DNA of 64,000 bases from Megalobrama amblycephala (taxonomy: Eukaryota > Chordata > Actinopteri > Cypriniformes > Xenocyprididae), in NCBI RefSeq assembly GCF_018812025.1, contig NC_063063.1, positions 4,246,672-4,310,671 of the forward strand, in the 5' to 3' direction. Below, piece by piece: positions 12,901-21,689 of the stretch (positions are counted from its first letter, which is position 1; every line of letters starts with the position of its first letter). Both the position numbers and the translations under genes were made by a program. The notes under the pieces were generated by a model, which did no database searches, was not told the origin of the DNA, and saw only the letters and a list, made by a program, of their open reading frames with translations.

Positions 12901-15900
12901 AATTATCACTAAATATATCATGATATCATGGATCATGAAGAGTTATTATTGATCCATCTGCCATTTTCGCTATTGTCACTGCTTGCATGCTTCACAGTAC
13001 CTGCAGAACATCTGATGATTCGACTGTGCAGCTCCAGACGTTAAACATGGGCTGGTATGTGCACAAGATGGGGGGCATACATATTAATGATCCCGACTGT
13101 TGCATCACAGTCGGTGTTACGTTGAGATTCGCCTGTTTTTCTGTGGTGTTTTTCATGCACGAGATTTACATATGAAGGTGGAAACATTTCCACCTTTGTC
13201 ATTTGTCATTTCCATGTACAGAACTTTTATTATTCAACTATATTTTTCATTTTCAATTCCTTCAATTTCAATTAATGCCGTTTTTATTTTTTACATATTT
13301 TTTTAATTAAAGGTGTAATTAAAAAATCATGTAAAAAATAAAAACGGCATTAATTAGCGCCCTCTCATGGCATGCAAAACGTATTGAATAAAAGGGTACC
13401 AATAATTGTGGCTAATGTGTATTGGAAAAAACATTTCACAAAGAGATTTTCCACACATTTTCAATGGTTTTATTTCAACGAAAGGTTCTATTATTGTGAT
13501 CTTTTAAAATAAAACATCAAAAGGATTAACAATGCAGATTTATTTTCAAAGGCATCTTCTGTTCATGTTTGCTAAGGGTGCCAATGATTCTAACCTGGGT
13601 AGCGTAGTTGATCGTAGCTCTATCGGTGGCAATGGGTCTACGATCAGCTTAGGCTTACGATGCTTTTGAAAAACGCAGCCCAGGACTGTATATTTTTAAA
13701 TTGTGTTACCTCAGGGTTGACGAGTTGTTGATGATCTTTTACAAGGCCCCAGGGAGCGATGCCAATGAGAACCACTTTACTGAGAGTGACAGAAGAGGTT
13801 GCGGTGGCATAATCTCTCACAGCTTCTCCTATACACCTGCCGAGGCCTTCCCTCAACCCCCCGCTTATGATCCATGCTCCTATACATAAGCAACATCCAA
13901 AATTAACTTTTTTTGGTAATCAGACAGTTGATGGTAGCCACTGACCTCCATAGTAGGAAAAAAATATTATGGAAGTCAATGGCTACTGTCAGCTGTCAGG
14001 TTGCCAACATTCTTTAAAATAACTTCTTTTGTGCTCAACAGAAGAAAGAAATTCATACAGGTTTGGAACAACTTAAAGGTGCAATATGTAAGAATTTTGC
14101 AGTAAAATATCCAAAAACCACTAGAACAGCGTTATATATTTTTTTATAGAAACCATGGAAAAACCAAAGATGCTTTAATATATTACACGTTTTAATAGAT
14201 GAGAACAACTGTTTGATTACGTTTATAGACAGAACACTAATTATTGTTATATAGCTCAACACGTTTAGTCTTATTGTTTAAATCTAATTTTCTTGATTTT
14301 TTTGCGAGGACCATGTTTTACCACGCCTCAGAGAAAAACACTATTTTGTGAAGTAACTAACATAGCATAATCAGATGCAGCTTTATTTTTAGTAACAGTA
14401 ATACAGAATTTTCTCAATCATACAATCTGTTTTAAAATTAATTGCATGCCATTTATCAACACAAGCCATCCAGCATTTAATATGATATTATAAAATCGAT
14501 CTATCTTACTGCAGTGTGTCTCAAACAAGTGTCTCACAGCAGCTGCCGAGCGAACGCACAGAGTGATGTTATAACATTTTCAACACACTTAAATGTATCT
14601 AATATGATAAACAGAGCTGTGTTACCTCGTACTCATGACCAGAAAAGCGGAAGCAGCGCCAGCAACTGTTATAATAATAGTTTCGCTGCTTGTGAGGCGT
14701 GTGTTGCGCAATCGCTCCAGCGGCCTCGTTCAGCTCCCACAACACTCGGTCCTGCTCTGCCTCATACTACAGTAACGTTAATAATCGCATCCATGAACAT
14801 GATTTCTTCCCAAGTCCTATCCCGATTATTTTGCACCGTCCGTTGAGGTAAAGACCACATGTCCCAAGATTCCGCACTCAAACTTGGCGTCATCAAGCTA
14901 CGCCTTTTTTTTTTTTTTTTTTTTTTTAAATAGGCTACTAGAATATTACATAGTGCACCTTTAAGGGTGAGTAAATGAATAAAGAATTGTCATTTTTGGG
15001 TGAACTACCCTTTTAAATGGCATTGTGGATTATTTTTATTTCAGTAAAATGTAAAAATATTTGGCTATATACACAGAGAAAAACTTGCTGGGCAACTATC
15101 CTGATAAATCAGGTTGATTAAATAATTAGTCTGGCATGAATTTGTGTCCTGGTAACTGGGCCTCTGATGACTTGCATTTATTTACTTTACAAGTATTATT
15201 CATATTCATACTGCTTGCATCCTGACAGTTCACAACAGAAGGAACAATGATGAACTGAAGTTTGCTCAAGTCACTGTGGTCATGCACTTTTTTATCTTAT
15301 TAATCATTTCAGGCAAAAATAGCAAACCGTAGCAAACCTTTTCACAAATAAGAGGGCAATTATGCTGAAAAATGACAGTCTGCAATAAATCAAAATTCTA
15401 CTCAGATATCAAAACTTTTACACAGTTGTAAAAGTAGCATAATGAACTATTGTATAGCATGGAACTGTATGAAAAACAATGAGATATGTGTGGAGAGAAG
15501 AAGATACCTGTGCTCTGTGCAGCTTTAACCAGCCCCTGCCTCAGCACCTCTTGCACCCAGGTCTTGACCTCTGACCTTTTCTCACCACCAAACACTGACA
15601 CCACCAGGTTGGGATGTGCCAGTTTCCAGTGTTCTCTCATGATATTGAAGACCCAGGAAGGATATGTGGTGCTGGAAAGACGCAAAAACTGGGATAAAGA
15701 GAAGGGGAGTGAGACAAAAGCAACTGTAAGGCCACGTTCACATTGTCCATTTTTGGGATTGACAATCGCATTTACTTACAGGTGTGAGTCTCGTTCACAC
15801 AGGAACTTACAGTAGCATCTGGAACACTGTCTGTATGAACGTGCAGTGAGAGTCAAGCCCCTATTCTCTTACTAGTAACCATAACGACAGTGGCCAATGT

Positions 15901-18900
15901 AATATTAAAGATGGCGACGTCCATAAAACTGAAAAGTCTCATCACTTTTGACATGACAAGAGTCCAATTGAACTGCAAGTGTATCCATTCAAACTTCATT
16001 AACCAACAGCAGCATGTAAACATGCACTAGCCGGAGTCTTTAACCTCTGCACTCGAGTGTGACGTCCTTTACGAAGTCTCGTGCATGACATGGCATTTGA
16101 ATTTGTAAAAGAAACACAAAACTGACGGGAGCTGCTCCGGTGGAAAACAGTGATTGGATCTAACACCTTCAGATGACACACAGCTCGTATCTCTGTCGCT
16201 GTAAGTTACCGAAAGCGAAAAAAACAACACACAAAACACCGGCTCTCTTTCACTGTATTACGTGACACGGTGACAGACAACTAGTTGTCCAGTCCGGTTC
16301 CGTTCACACAGCGCAAATATTCCGAGAATACGGTTGTGAGTCCTGAAAATTTATGGGTGTGAGTTTGATTATAGAAGGCGGATGTCACTCCCGTAAATAA
16401 CTGTACTGTGTGTGAATATAACCGCATTAAGGACTCAAATACAGGACTGACAACCGTATTCTGCAGTACAAGGTACTGATTTTTTAAATATGGTTGTTTC
16501 TTCAACTATCATGTTTTTCATGTTTTTGTAGTTCACACAGAGACAATAACAGTATAATTTTCAAAAACCTGCACTTTGAAACTTGTTTTCAAAAGTTTGC
16601 ATTTTCAGGCCCCAAAAACGCAATATACTGAAAATATTAATTATTTGATCATTTAATATTAATTTTCCCATACAAAAATGAAAATAATATCCAGGGCCGT
16701 AACCACCACAGGTAACCCCTTTTTTATGGAATTTCTTCATTTTGAATTGAAAATATTCTATTATTTAAATGATCTCATTCATAACTGAATGTGACGAGAC
16801 GAGACTTTTTTTTTAAAAAAAGCGCGGAATCTTGGGACCAAGGTTATAATCGTTAACGAAAACGAACGAAAAAACGAAAACTAGGTGGGAAAAAACATTG
16901 TCGTTAACTGAAATAAAATAAAAACGAGGCATTACAAAAAAACGATAACTAACTAAAACTGCAATGTGTGTTTGGCAAAACTAACTAAAATAAAATAAAA
17001 TTATAGATTAAATGTCCTTAGTTTTCGTCTTTATCAATGTCTTTCATAGAGCAAATAACGTTCAGCTGCATTTCCTTTCCCTGCGTCTCTCACATACACG
17101 CGCGCGCGAGCACACACACAGCCCCTCCAGTCAGTGCACGCCGCGTCTCCATGAGAACGAGTGTTCGACTTTGAAAGCAAGTTCGCTAAAGGTTGGTATC
17201 TCGTGAACACCTTTACACAAACACACATTAAAAAGTGGTATAAAAATATTTTTAATTCTGAATATAACTTTGTCAGCGTGTTAATGTCGACGCGAGAAGC
17301 GATTGCTACTATAGCAAGTTAACTAGTCGCAAGTTTGAGGTAAAATGCACTTGGGTTGTCGATGTCAAAACACTATATAAGCTGTGATTCAAATATTAAA
17401 TAATGTAATTTGTTTACTCTTACACTGAATGTTTGCTGCTTCAATCCAAATGTGTTTGCATAGTTCACCCAAAATGAAAATTACTGTGAGAAAAAAAATC
17501 AAGTTTACAGAGTTTTAGTGTCACTGAAGGTAAACCTGCGTTGCTCATGGTGGTTAACGTTACCTCTCTTAACGTGCTCTTGCTGAATGGCAAGGATTGC
17601 ACTATGGACTATTGTACCTTTTGTATGTTTTCATTTTTTTTAACTGTATTTTATTTTTTATAACGAACAAGCTGCGATGTCACATTTCCGCTGCTTTGTT
17701 GTGTGTGCGTGAGGCGCGGGCGCGATCAAACAAGCTGTCTTTGCAGGGGACTTGCCTCATCGTCATGGCAACGGTTCGTAGTCAGGTGAGATTACGTCAG
17801 AGTTGGTTGCCGTTTGTTGGATGCTCAGACTACCAAACTAACGCCAATTAAACATGTTCAGTCTGGTGAAAACCGACTCAGACCAACGCCGGGTATCAGG
17901 GTTATCACACCGATCCAACAAACTCCAACAGACGAGTTTGTTGGCGTTTGTCGGTGCGGTGTGAATTGGCCTTTACACTGAATGTTTGCTGCTTCAATCC
18001 AGACGAGTAGGCTTTTGTAAATTTAGTAACTGTTATAGGGTGTGAAAATTGTACAGCTGTGGTATTTGTATAGGGTGTGAATTCTGTATAGAAGATGTGT
18101 AGATTTTTGGTAGATTTTTTGGCAATTTTCTGAAAGTGTCACACACACACTAAAAAAATTGAAAAGCTGTATTTAAAGGTTTTTTTTTTTTTGTTATTTG
18201 TCATGTTCTTTTCTCAGATTGAGCTCCCTGACAATCTGACAGAAATGTCTTGTTGTGGCTTAAAAATGGGTTGAATACATGCGGTTCATGTATGTCTTCT
18301 TTAGTCTGTTGGCTCTTTAGGTTTTTTACTGGCACACGTCACTTACACATTTTGCACTTACTGCGGAGTGTTGAGACTGTTTACATATTTGTGCCCATAT
18401 GTACATTTTATGTACTGGTTTTATTTTTGAATGAATATTTTCTAAAATTGTATGATGTTTTTGTTGAGTTATTATTACACAATACTTTTTCTGACCTTTT
18501 TGAATCTTGCCCCTGACAAATAACCCAAATTACAAAAAAAGACTAAAACTAACACTCAAACTAATAAAAACTAAACTAAAACTAAGCATTTTCAAAAAAT
18601 AAAAACTAAACTAAACTAGCAAACCCACTTTAAAAACTGATTAAAACTAAACTGAATTTGAAAACAAAAAGTCAAAACGAAATAAAAATAAAAACTAATG
18701 AAAAATGCAAAACTATAATAACCTTGCTTGGGACATGTGGTCTTCACCTCAACGATGGTGCAAAAGAATATGGATAGGACTTGGGAAGAAATCATGTTCA
18801 TGGATGCGATTATTAACGTTACTGTAGTATGAAGCAGAGCAGGACCGAGTGTTGAGGGAGCTGAACGAGGCCGCTGGAGCGATTGCGCAACACACGCCTC

Positions 18901-21160
18901 ATGAGCAGCGGAACTTTTATTATGCAACAGTCGCCGGCGCATGAGTATGAGGTAACGCAGCTCTGTTTATCATATTAGATACATTTGAGTGTGTTGAAAA
19001 TGATATTATAATGTTACTCTGTGCGTTGCTGTGAGACACACTTGTTTGAGACACACTGCAGTAAGACATATCGATTTTAGAATATCATATTAAATGCTGG
19101 ATGGCTTGTGTTGATAAATAGCATGCAATTCATTTTAAAACATATTGTATGATGGAGAAAATTCTGTATTACTGTTACTAAAAATAAAGTTTATTTGATT
19201 ATGTTTTTCTCTGAGTAGTTGCAATAGTTGTAAACATTTAGGATATTGTAAGTACGTGTAAGTAAGTGAACAAAATATATATCACTGGCCTAGTGTTTTT
19301 TGGATATTTTACTGCAAAAATCTTACATATTGCACCTTTAATCCTTAATTTAATTTATTTAAATACAAATATTTTAAATATAAAAAAATAAAAAAAAAGT
19401 TTGGTCGCCCCCAATATTCAATACATGGTTACGGACCTGATAATATCTATACATTTATAGCTCAGACAGCTCATATACAGCCACAATGGAGAGGAACTCA
19501 CATAGCTGTGTCTCTTGCCGGCCCCAGCGAACTCCAGCTCTCCAAAGGCATCTGTGGGCTGTTCGCAGGAGTGCTGTGTGCTGTCCCAGTGACTGACGAT
19601 GGCTGTGCTGAAGTTATCGCCCAGGGCTCCTGAGGGGTGCGTGTCTCGCGTGGACCCACACTGACACAGACCGCCATTGCTACAAAACAACAGACGGAGG
19701 ATCAGTCCTACAGAGGGAATCTAACAAGAGATACTGAATACTCAAGTCAGATATCTTACCTGAAAGAGTCCTCCACAAATGTTGTGCACACTCTCTTTTT
19801 AAACAACTGTGGAATCCAGCTCTAAAATTAATAACAGAAATCACTTTTAATTAATGCACTAAAAGCATGACAGCTACTGTACAACAGTGTTCTGGGACTT
19901 ACAGTGACACTGTCAACAAGTTAGCAAGCTAAAGCTAGTATATTAAGCTGATCATGTGATCTATTGAAGATAAAATAGTGCAAATTGTAACACTTTATCT
20001 TATCTAATGCTTTTTTGCTCAAGGAAGGTCAGAATGAGAATCAATCACAAAGCTGGGGTAAATGGCTCACTTTACCCCAACACCTCTTGTAAATTAATCA
20101 TTAGATCCCCACCCATCCCTTTCTTCAGGAAAGCAAGACAGACCAGTTTATCTTTACAGTGCCTCATCACTTATTTAGATCATAACATGTCAGCTTTGCA
20201 GTTTCCCATTACATTGTTTGGTACACTCACTAAGAACACTCATAGTCTTCTAAGTATTTTAATGCAACTTTGATTAAAATGATAATTTAATGATATGATA
20301 ATTTAGATGCGTGTGCCCAACCTCAGGTTGACTGTAAATCACTAAAAGCATCTGCCAAATTACAGCTTAATATGTACTTTCTTAGATACATCTGGACATG
20401 AAGACAAAATTTAGTACTACCCTGACTGTAATATTCAAAATGCTAAAATTACATTGATTTGAATTAATGTAATGGTGGTATTTTGTACTTGGATTGATTA
20501 CATTGATTTGCATTTAATTAGGCCTACTGACGTAGAAAATGGAACTGAAACTCTGAAATCACATTAAATTAAGGGGGAGTATAGATTTCAATTAAATAGT
20601 TTCAAGTCCCAGCATTAACGTTCCAGATTGTTATTAAGTGGATTCTAACTTACGATCCTAACACCTGTGATTGGCCGTTGCGTTCAAGAAATCAGCAAAC
20701 ATGGCTGTGATTGGCTACATTGCTCACCGAAGCGAAACCACGTAGGAAATTAAATTATTAGGATTTGAAACGTTAAATGATGCGTTTTTTTACACTGTTG
20801 CCGCGGGTTGTTTCGACCCAAAATAACGTGATATTTAGCCCATGGAAAGCGATCTTTACCGTGGGACCCCCTGAAATGCGATTGGGCTAGTTTTGAGGAG
20901 CAATTGAGCCGGTTTGTTGTGAAAACCTGGCAACCCTGCTCATAGCCAGCATTAAATCGAAACGATATTGAGTGCATGCAGTAGGTCTTTAAGAACATAT
21001 GACCAGCAAACATCTGGACCGTGTTTGTAACGATACAAAATCAAGAGCTACTTCTGTTGTAGTTGTAGGCTACAACAGAATCAGACCTTTCTGAGAGACC
21101 TACCAGATCTGTTTTCGGCATCACGGCCACTCCACCGTGTTCAATGTCGTTTTGATTCAT
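299..21160 (-). CDS. trpm4: TRPM4-like Ca2+-activated cation channel, gene A (5' part, 13 exons)
   Basis: Exons (minus strand, 5' to 3'): 21104-21160, 19760-19821, 19502-19679, 15508-15688, 13710-13879, 8950-9118, 7601-7665, 7284-7517, 7053-7155, 5265-5386, 2633-2869, 542-643, 299-427. Their 1809 nt give 603 uninterrupted codons with every junction in phase and GT/AG borders. The protein starts [10 protein letters not shown] and carries hallmarks of the TRPM4 N-terminus: [10 protein letters not shown] near residue 20, [45 protein letters not shown] (about residue 310, SLOG/LSDAT fold) and the helical MHR3/4 region with [15 protein letters not shown]. Family knowledge: TRPM4 is a plasma-membrane channel opened by intracellular Ca2+ that passes Na+ and K+. 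The membrane and C-terminal part lies left of the window. Similarity is closer to TRPM4 than to TRPM5 or TRPM2 by recall; the exact paralogue (a trpm4b tandem copy, as in zebrafish) is inferred. Confidence 0.9.
542..643 (-). CDS. trpm4: trpm4-like gene A exon 12
   Basis: 102 nt, 34 codons (residues 527-560), phase 0/0. Begins [16 protein letters not shown], matching the VxxVLRxLLGxxCxP segment of TRPM4. Acceptor is a weak CCCAAG and donor AAG|GTACCA, so the borders rest on homology and phase rather than on strong splice signals. Confidence 0.75.
990..1256. repeat. Foldback MITE in gene A intron 12
   Basis: Left arm TTCCAAACCTGTAGAAGTTT and right arm pair about a centre near 1115 (GACTTCAATAATA / CTATGGAAGTCAATGG). 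Ends in GGGTGAAATATCCC. Same family as parts of 13905-15015 and 61432-61820. No coding content. Confidence 0.75.
1394..2463. mobile_element. hAT-like non-autonomous DNA transposon
   Basis: Ends TAGGAATGTAACAAT and ATTGTTACATCCCTA are inverted. Flanks GTATACAC (1386-1393) and GTATATAC (2464-2471) match at 7 of 8 bases, an hAT-type target duplication. No transposase reading frame. Confidence 0.65.
1904..2156. repeat. Hairpin MITE nested in the hAT-like element
   Basis: GCTGCGTCCCATTTCGGAGG at the left is the near-perfect inverse of the right end (CTCCGAAATGAGACGCAGC); inner arms (CCTTCAAATG, CATCAAGGGTG) also pair. No coding content. Confidence 0.7.
2633..2869 (-). CDS. trpm4: trpm4-like gene A exon 11
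   Basis: 237 nt, 79 codons (residues 448-526), phase 0/0, acceptor CACATGCAG, donor GAG|GTGAGA. Encodes [19 protein letters not shown], an ankyrin-like helical repeat of the MHR3 region conserved in TRPM4 (DALLNDRPEFVRLLISHGL). Confidence 0.9.
2895..3245. repeat. Interspersed repeat family A, copy 1
   Basis: Contains CATTACTCCAGTCTTCAGTG, CATGATCC-type and CCCCAAACTTTTGAA blocks shared with 22146-22563, 58020-58135 and 62156-62400. A common fish MITE with the terminal motif CAAAAGTTTGGGGTCAGT. Confidence 0.7.
3261..4577. mobile_element. MITE interrupted by a Tc1-like element
   Basis: Left end TTGGTCACACTTTAGTTTAG and right end CTGAAGTGTTACCAA are inverted copies (shared core AGGGTCCAATTCTC / GAGAATTGGACCCT). 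The Tc1-like element at 3357-4392 sits between its halves. Confidence 0.7.
3357..4392 (-). mobile_element. Decayed Tc1/mariner-like transposon
   Basis: Inverted ends of about 110 bp begin CCGCGTTCCAAATTATTATG (left) and mirror it at 4275-4392, flanked by TA/TATA as expected for Tc1/mariner. On the minus strand a broken transposase is visible: a helix-turn-helix-like stretch [18 protein letters not shown] and [11 protein letters not shown] between about 3800 and 4086. The catalytic DDE region is not intact. Confidence 0.7.
4615..5210. repeat. Split SINE/MITE-like repeat
   Basis: Left part has CAGACACTTTTATCCAAAGC (4634-4653) and right part CCCTGGGAATCAAACCCATG near 5150; in common fish repeats these two phrases lie close together. 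About 450 bp separates them here, suggesting an insertion. Confidence 0.45.
4735..5143 (+). mobile_element. Possible solo LTR
   Basis: Starts TGTGAATG and ends AAATCTAACA; contains a TATA-like TATAAAATTC (4944) and a poly(A) signal AATAAA (5042) followed by a TCTGGTCAAG stretch, the order expected of U3-R-U5. No clean target duplication was found, so the class and limits are uncertain. Confidence 0.35.
5265..5386 (-). CDS. trpm4: trpm4-like gene A exon 10
   Basis: 122 nt completing codons 407-447; donor AAG|GTAGAG. Encodes [20 protein letters not shown], one of the best conserved TRPM blocks. On the coding strand the acceptor GTTAG is directly preceded by a (TG)19 tract (5391-5428), which replaces a normal polypyrimidine tract. 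Confidence 0.9.
5391..5428. repeat. (CA)19 microsatellite at the exon 10 acceptor of gene A
   Basis: Reads as (TG)n on the coding strand and ends 4 nt before the exon 10 acceptor AG. Length variation here would alter the splice-acceptor tract. Confidence 0.95.
5455..5990. repeat. MITE family B, copy 1 (left-truncated)
   Basis: From CGTCCATAAAACTGAAAAGT to TGTGTGAACGTGGCCA it matches 15918-16465 in the same orientation over about 500 bp. The intact family appears to have GGCCACGTTCACA-type inverted ends; only the right end is present here. Confidence 0.75.
6090..6845. other. Intron 9 of gene A: CpG-rich unclassified repeat-like stretch
   Basis: Higher GC than its surroundings, with GGCGCGGCCGCGC near 6611. 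No conserved reading frame. Probably part of a DNA transposon ending at the hAT-like end near 7041, but the left boundary is not visible. Confidence 0.3.
6846..6943. repeat. Poly-T run and (ATA)n microsatellite
   Basis: An uninterrupted T run near 6848-6872 and (ATA)n at about 6914-6943 within intron 9 of gene A. Confidence 0.9.
6944..7041. mobile_element. hAT-type transposon end fragment
   Basis: CAGCAGTTTGAGACCACTGG at 7021-7040 is the inverse of the common hAT end CCAGTGGTCTCAAACTGCTG; preceded by GGGCCGG-rich sequence typical of such ends. It stops about 12 bases short of exon 9. The opposite end was not found. Confidence 0.5.
7053..7155 (-). CDS. trpm4: trpm4-like gene A exon 9
   Basis: 103 nt, residues 373-406 plus one base; acceptor CTGAAAG is weak, donor CAAG|GTAAAC. 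Encodes [13 protein letters not shown], equivalent to EEFETIVLKALVK of TRPM4. Confidence 0.85.
7284..7517 (-). CDS. trpm4: trpm4-like gene A exon 8
   Basis: 234 nt, 78 codons (residues 295-372), phase 0/0; acceptor CATTTCAG, donor AAG|GTAAAT. Holds [14 protein letters not shown], the GSGG turn typical of the SLOG/LSDAT-like N-terminal fold of TRPM channels, followed by a polar linker rich in Glu. Confidence 0.92.
7601..7665 (-). CDS. trpm4: trpm4-like gene A exon 7
   Basis: 65 nt, residues 273-294; acceptor TGTGCAG, donor GAG|GTGAGC. Encodes [14 protein letters not shown], equivalent to GIDIPVLLLLIDGD. Confidence 0.88.
7880..8110. repeat. Half copy of the GTTAGTTCACCC MITE family
   Basis: Begins AAAGGGTTAGTTCACCCAAA and contains CAGAACACAAATTAAGATAT and AGAATACTTTTTGTGCG, shared with 28213-33859 and 48338-49020. 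The mirror half is missing. Confidence 0.7.
8950..9118 (-). CDS. trpm4: trpm4-like gene A exon 6
   Basis: 169 nt, residues 217-272 plus one base; acceptor CCCTTTTAG-like TTTTAG, donor CACAG|GTACAA. Encodes GSFPAKY, then [11 protein letters not shown] and [12 protein letters not shown], all conserved TRPM N-terminal motifs. Confidence 0.92.
9958..10268 (+). pseudogene. Tc1-like transposase N-terminal remnant
   Basis: Starts [15 protein letters not shown] and after a break continues [13 protein letters not shown] with in-frame stops; this resembles the N-terminal helix-turn-helix of Tc1-type transposases (IVELHKxG). The frame is cut at 10268 by the foldback element that follows. Not functional. 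Confidence 0.55.
10270..10945. repeat. Foldback MITE with inverted ends
   Basis: GATTTACTCACCCTCAAGCC near 10281 pairs with GGCTCACCTGAGGGTGAGTA near 10884; CATCCTAGGTGTATATGA pairs with TCATATACACCTAGGATG. A (GATG)n stretch lies at 10735-10757. Confidence 0.75.
10960..11480. repeat. MITE fragment with a long hairpin
   Basis: Starts with ACTCACCCCCATGTCATCC at 11003. The hairpin 11280-11448 has arms of about 70 bp (GTGCTTCCGCTTTCC ... CTTCCCTATTC) around a loop near 11345-11380. Confidence 0.65.
12380..13270. other. Unclassified repeat-like stretch in intron 5
   Basis: Begins AATTAAAGGTGCCTAGAATT and contains GGGGTGTGTACACCTTTAAA, phrases common in fish dispersed repeats. No coding signature was seen. 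Confidence 0.3.
13271..13354. repeat. Near-perfect 38-bp hairpin
   Basis: Left arm ATTAATGCCGTTTTTATTTT... and right arm ending AAAATAAAAACGGCATTAAT pair with a loop of about 7 nt (AAAGGTG). Lies inside the right part of the Tc1-like element. Confidence 0.85.
13710..13879 (-). CDS. trpm4: trpm4-like gene A exon 5
   Basis: 170 nt, residues 160-216; acceptor ATGTATAG, donor GAG|GTAACA. Encodes [14 protein letters not shown], then [12 protein letters not shown], matching AWIVTGG...VAMGVAPWGVV. Confidence 0.92.
13905..15015. repeat. Foldback MITE split by a second MITE
   Basis: Outer element: GGTTTGGAACAACTT before 14078 and GGGTGAGTAAATGAATAAAG after 14963, ending TTTGGGTGAACTACCC; same family as 990-1256. 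It is opened by the element at 14078-14963. Confidence 0.7.
14078..14963 (+). mobile_element. MITE family C, copy 1
   Basis: Ends AAAGGTGCAATATGTAAGAA and TTACATAGTGCACCTTT are inverted. Contains GCAATCGCTCCAGCGGCCTC and GAACATGATTTCTTCCCAAG, shared with the inverted copy at 16795-19343. A 23-T run lies near 14907. Confidence 0.75.
15508..15688 (-). CDS. trpm4: trpm4-like gene A exon 4
   Basis: 181 nt, residues 100-159 plus one base; acceptor TATCCCAG, donor CACAG|GTATCT. Encodes FLRLS, then [11 protein letters not shown] and [10 protein letters not shown], the first strand and helix of the TRPM homology region. Confidence 0.92.
15733..16465. repeat. MITE family B, copy 2
   Basis: Begins GGCCACGTTCACATTGTCC; from 15918 it matches 5455-5966. 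It carries the left part missing from copy 1. CpG-rich, no coding content. Confidence 0.75.
16795..19343 (-). mobile_element. MITE family C, copy 2, split by an hAT element
   Basis: Right part 18727-19343 is the inverted match of 14078-14963, ending ATATTGCACCTTTAA; the left tip (16795-16838) carries GCGGAATCTTGGGAC, equivalent to the sequence after GTCCCAAG in copy 1. The hAT element at 16839-18726 separates the two. Confidence 0.75.
16839..18726. mobile_element. hAT-type element with exact 8-bp target duplication
   Basis: Ends CAAGGTTATAATCG and ATAATAACCTTG are inverted. CTTGGGAC occurs at 16831-16838 and 18727-18734. Copy 1 of the host MITE, without the insert, shows the pre-insertion site. 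The 1888-bp interior has A-rich CTAAAACT blocks near both ends and no transposase. Confidence 0.85.
19502..19679 (-). CDS. trpm4: trpm4-like gene A exon 3
   Basis: 178 nt, residues 40-99; acceptor TTTTGTAG, strong donor TAT|GTGAGT. Encodes [22 protein letters not shown] and KRHSY, matching TLCQCG and PTDAYGELDFTGAG of TRPM4, which separates it from more distant TRPMs. Confidence 0.93.
19760..19821 (-). CDS. trpm4: trpm4-like gene A exon 2
   Basis: 62 nt, residues 20-40; acceptor AATTTTAG, donor TTTCAG|GTAAGA. Encodes [18 protein letters not shown], equivalent to SWIPKIFKKKTCTTFIVD at the TRPM4 N-terminus. Confidence 0.9.
19850..21100. other. Intron 1 of gene A
   Basis: No coding or strong repeat signature, except a denser GC stretch at 20770-20970 (GTTGCCGCGGGTTG, GAAAACCTGGCAACCCTG) that looks like a dispersed repeat fragment of unknown class. 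Confidence 0.4.
21104..21160 (-). CDS. trpm4: trpm4-like gene A exon 1 with start codon
   Basis: 57 nt, 19 codons: [19 protein letters not shown], donor CTG|GTAGGT. ATG at 21158-21160 has a purine at -3 (AAGATGA). It joins exon 2 in phase and is the only upstream ATG I find that does; the first-exon assignment is inference from phase and position, since this part of TRPM4 is poorly conserved. Confidence 0.7.
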
Positions 21161-21360
21161 CTTGGTTTGTTTATGGACTTTATGAAGTCGCTGTTTGTAG
21201 GAAGTTCCACTTAAAAGCGTCCTGCAGCAGCGTTGTCCATGCTATCTGTGAACAAGGATCGCTAGAGACTCGGGTTACCTGAGAAATCAGGTGTAACCAG
21301 CGCGCGCAGGGTGTGGCTACAGAGGAGAAGGTGGAAGGCGCGCGAGAGCGTGTGTGCATT
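21161..21360 (-). promoter_or_regulatory. Putative 5' UTR and promoter region of gene A
   Basis: Directly upstream of the gene A start. A short CpG-rich patch (GCGCGCGC near 21300 and GGCGCGCGAG near 21338) stands out from AT-rich surroundings. No TATA box was identified. Position and CpG content are the only support. Confidence 0.3.
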
Positions 21361-21417
21361 TTATCAGGGATAATTTTTTCTTGTTATCTCAATAGCAAAA
21401 ACCCAACAAACACAGAA

Positions 21418-21530
21418 CGTTGGTACAACGTAGCCAACCTTCTAACAACGTTTTAACAACGTGGCCAAAAGGTTGCTATAACTACGTTGCGTTGTGTAGG
21501 TTGTTACAGCGTTGTCACAATGTTGACATC
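21418..21530. repeat. AACGTT-rich motif cluster
   Basis: At least seven AACGT/ACGTTG-type words in about 110 bp (AACGTTGG, CAACGTAG, CAACGTTT, CAACGTGG, CTACGTTGCG, AGCGTTGTC), about 260 bp upstream of the gene A start codon. Confidence 0.6.
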
Positions 21531-21689
21531 TGACCACCGCTCAGTTCCACTGCTCAAGGTTGCGCTTGGGTGTCTGGACTACCACTGGGCGACGTGTACT
21601 CGTCACTGCTCCGATTCCTCTGGAGCGCGGATTTTAAATTACAAAAGACCGTTGAACCGTGTATTTTTTATTTATCTCTATAAATAAGA

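Larger units (their letters stand above)
9642..13600 (+). mobile_element. Tc1/mariner-like element with nested insertions
   Basis: Left arm (TAAGAATTATTGGCAGCCTT through CACAATTATTGGTAC) is matched by an inverted arm at about 13390-13600 (GGTACCAATAATTGTGG through GGGTGCCAATGATTCTAACC). Arms are about 230 bp. The 3.9-kb interior holds a broken transposase start and several foldback repeats, so most of the length is later insertion. It fills intron 5 of gene A. Confidence 0.65.

Noticed and set aside
15486..15815. Plus-strand frame of 109 codons
   Set aside because: Antisense shadow of gene A exon 4.
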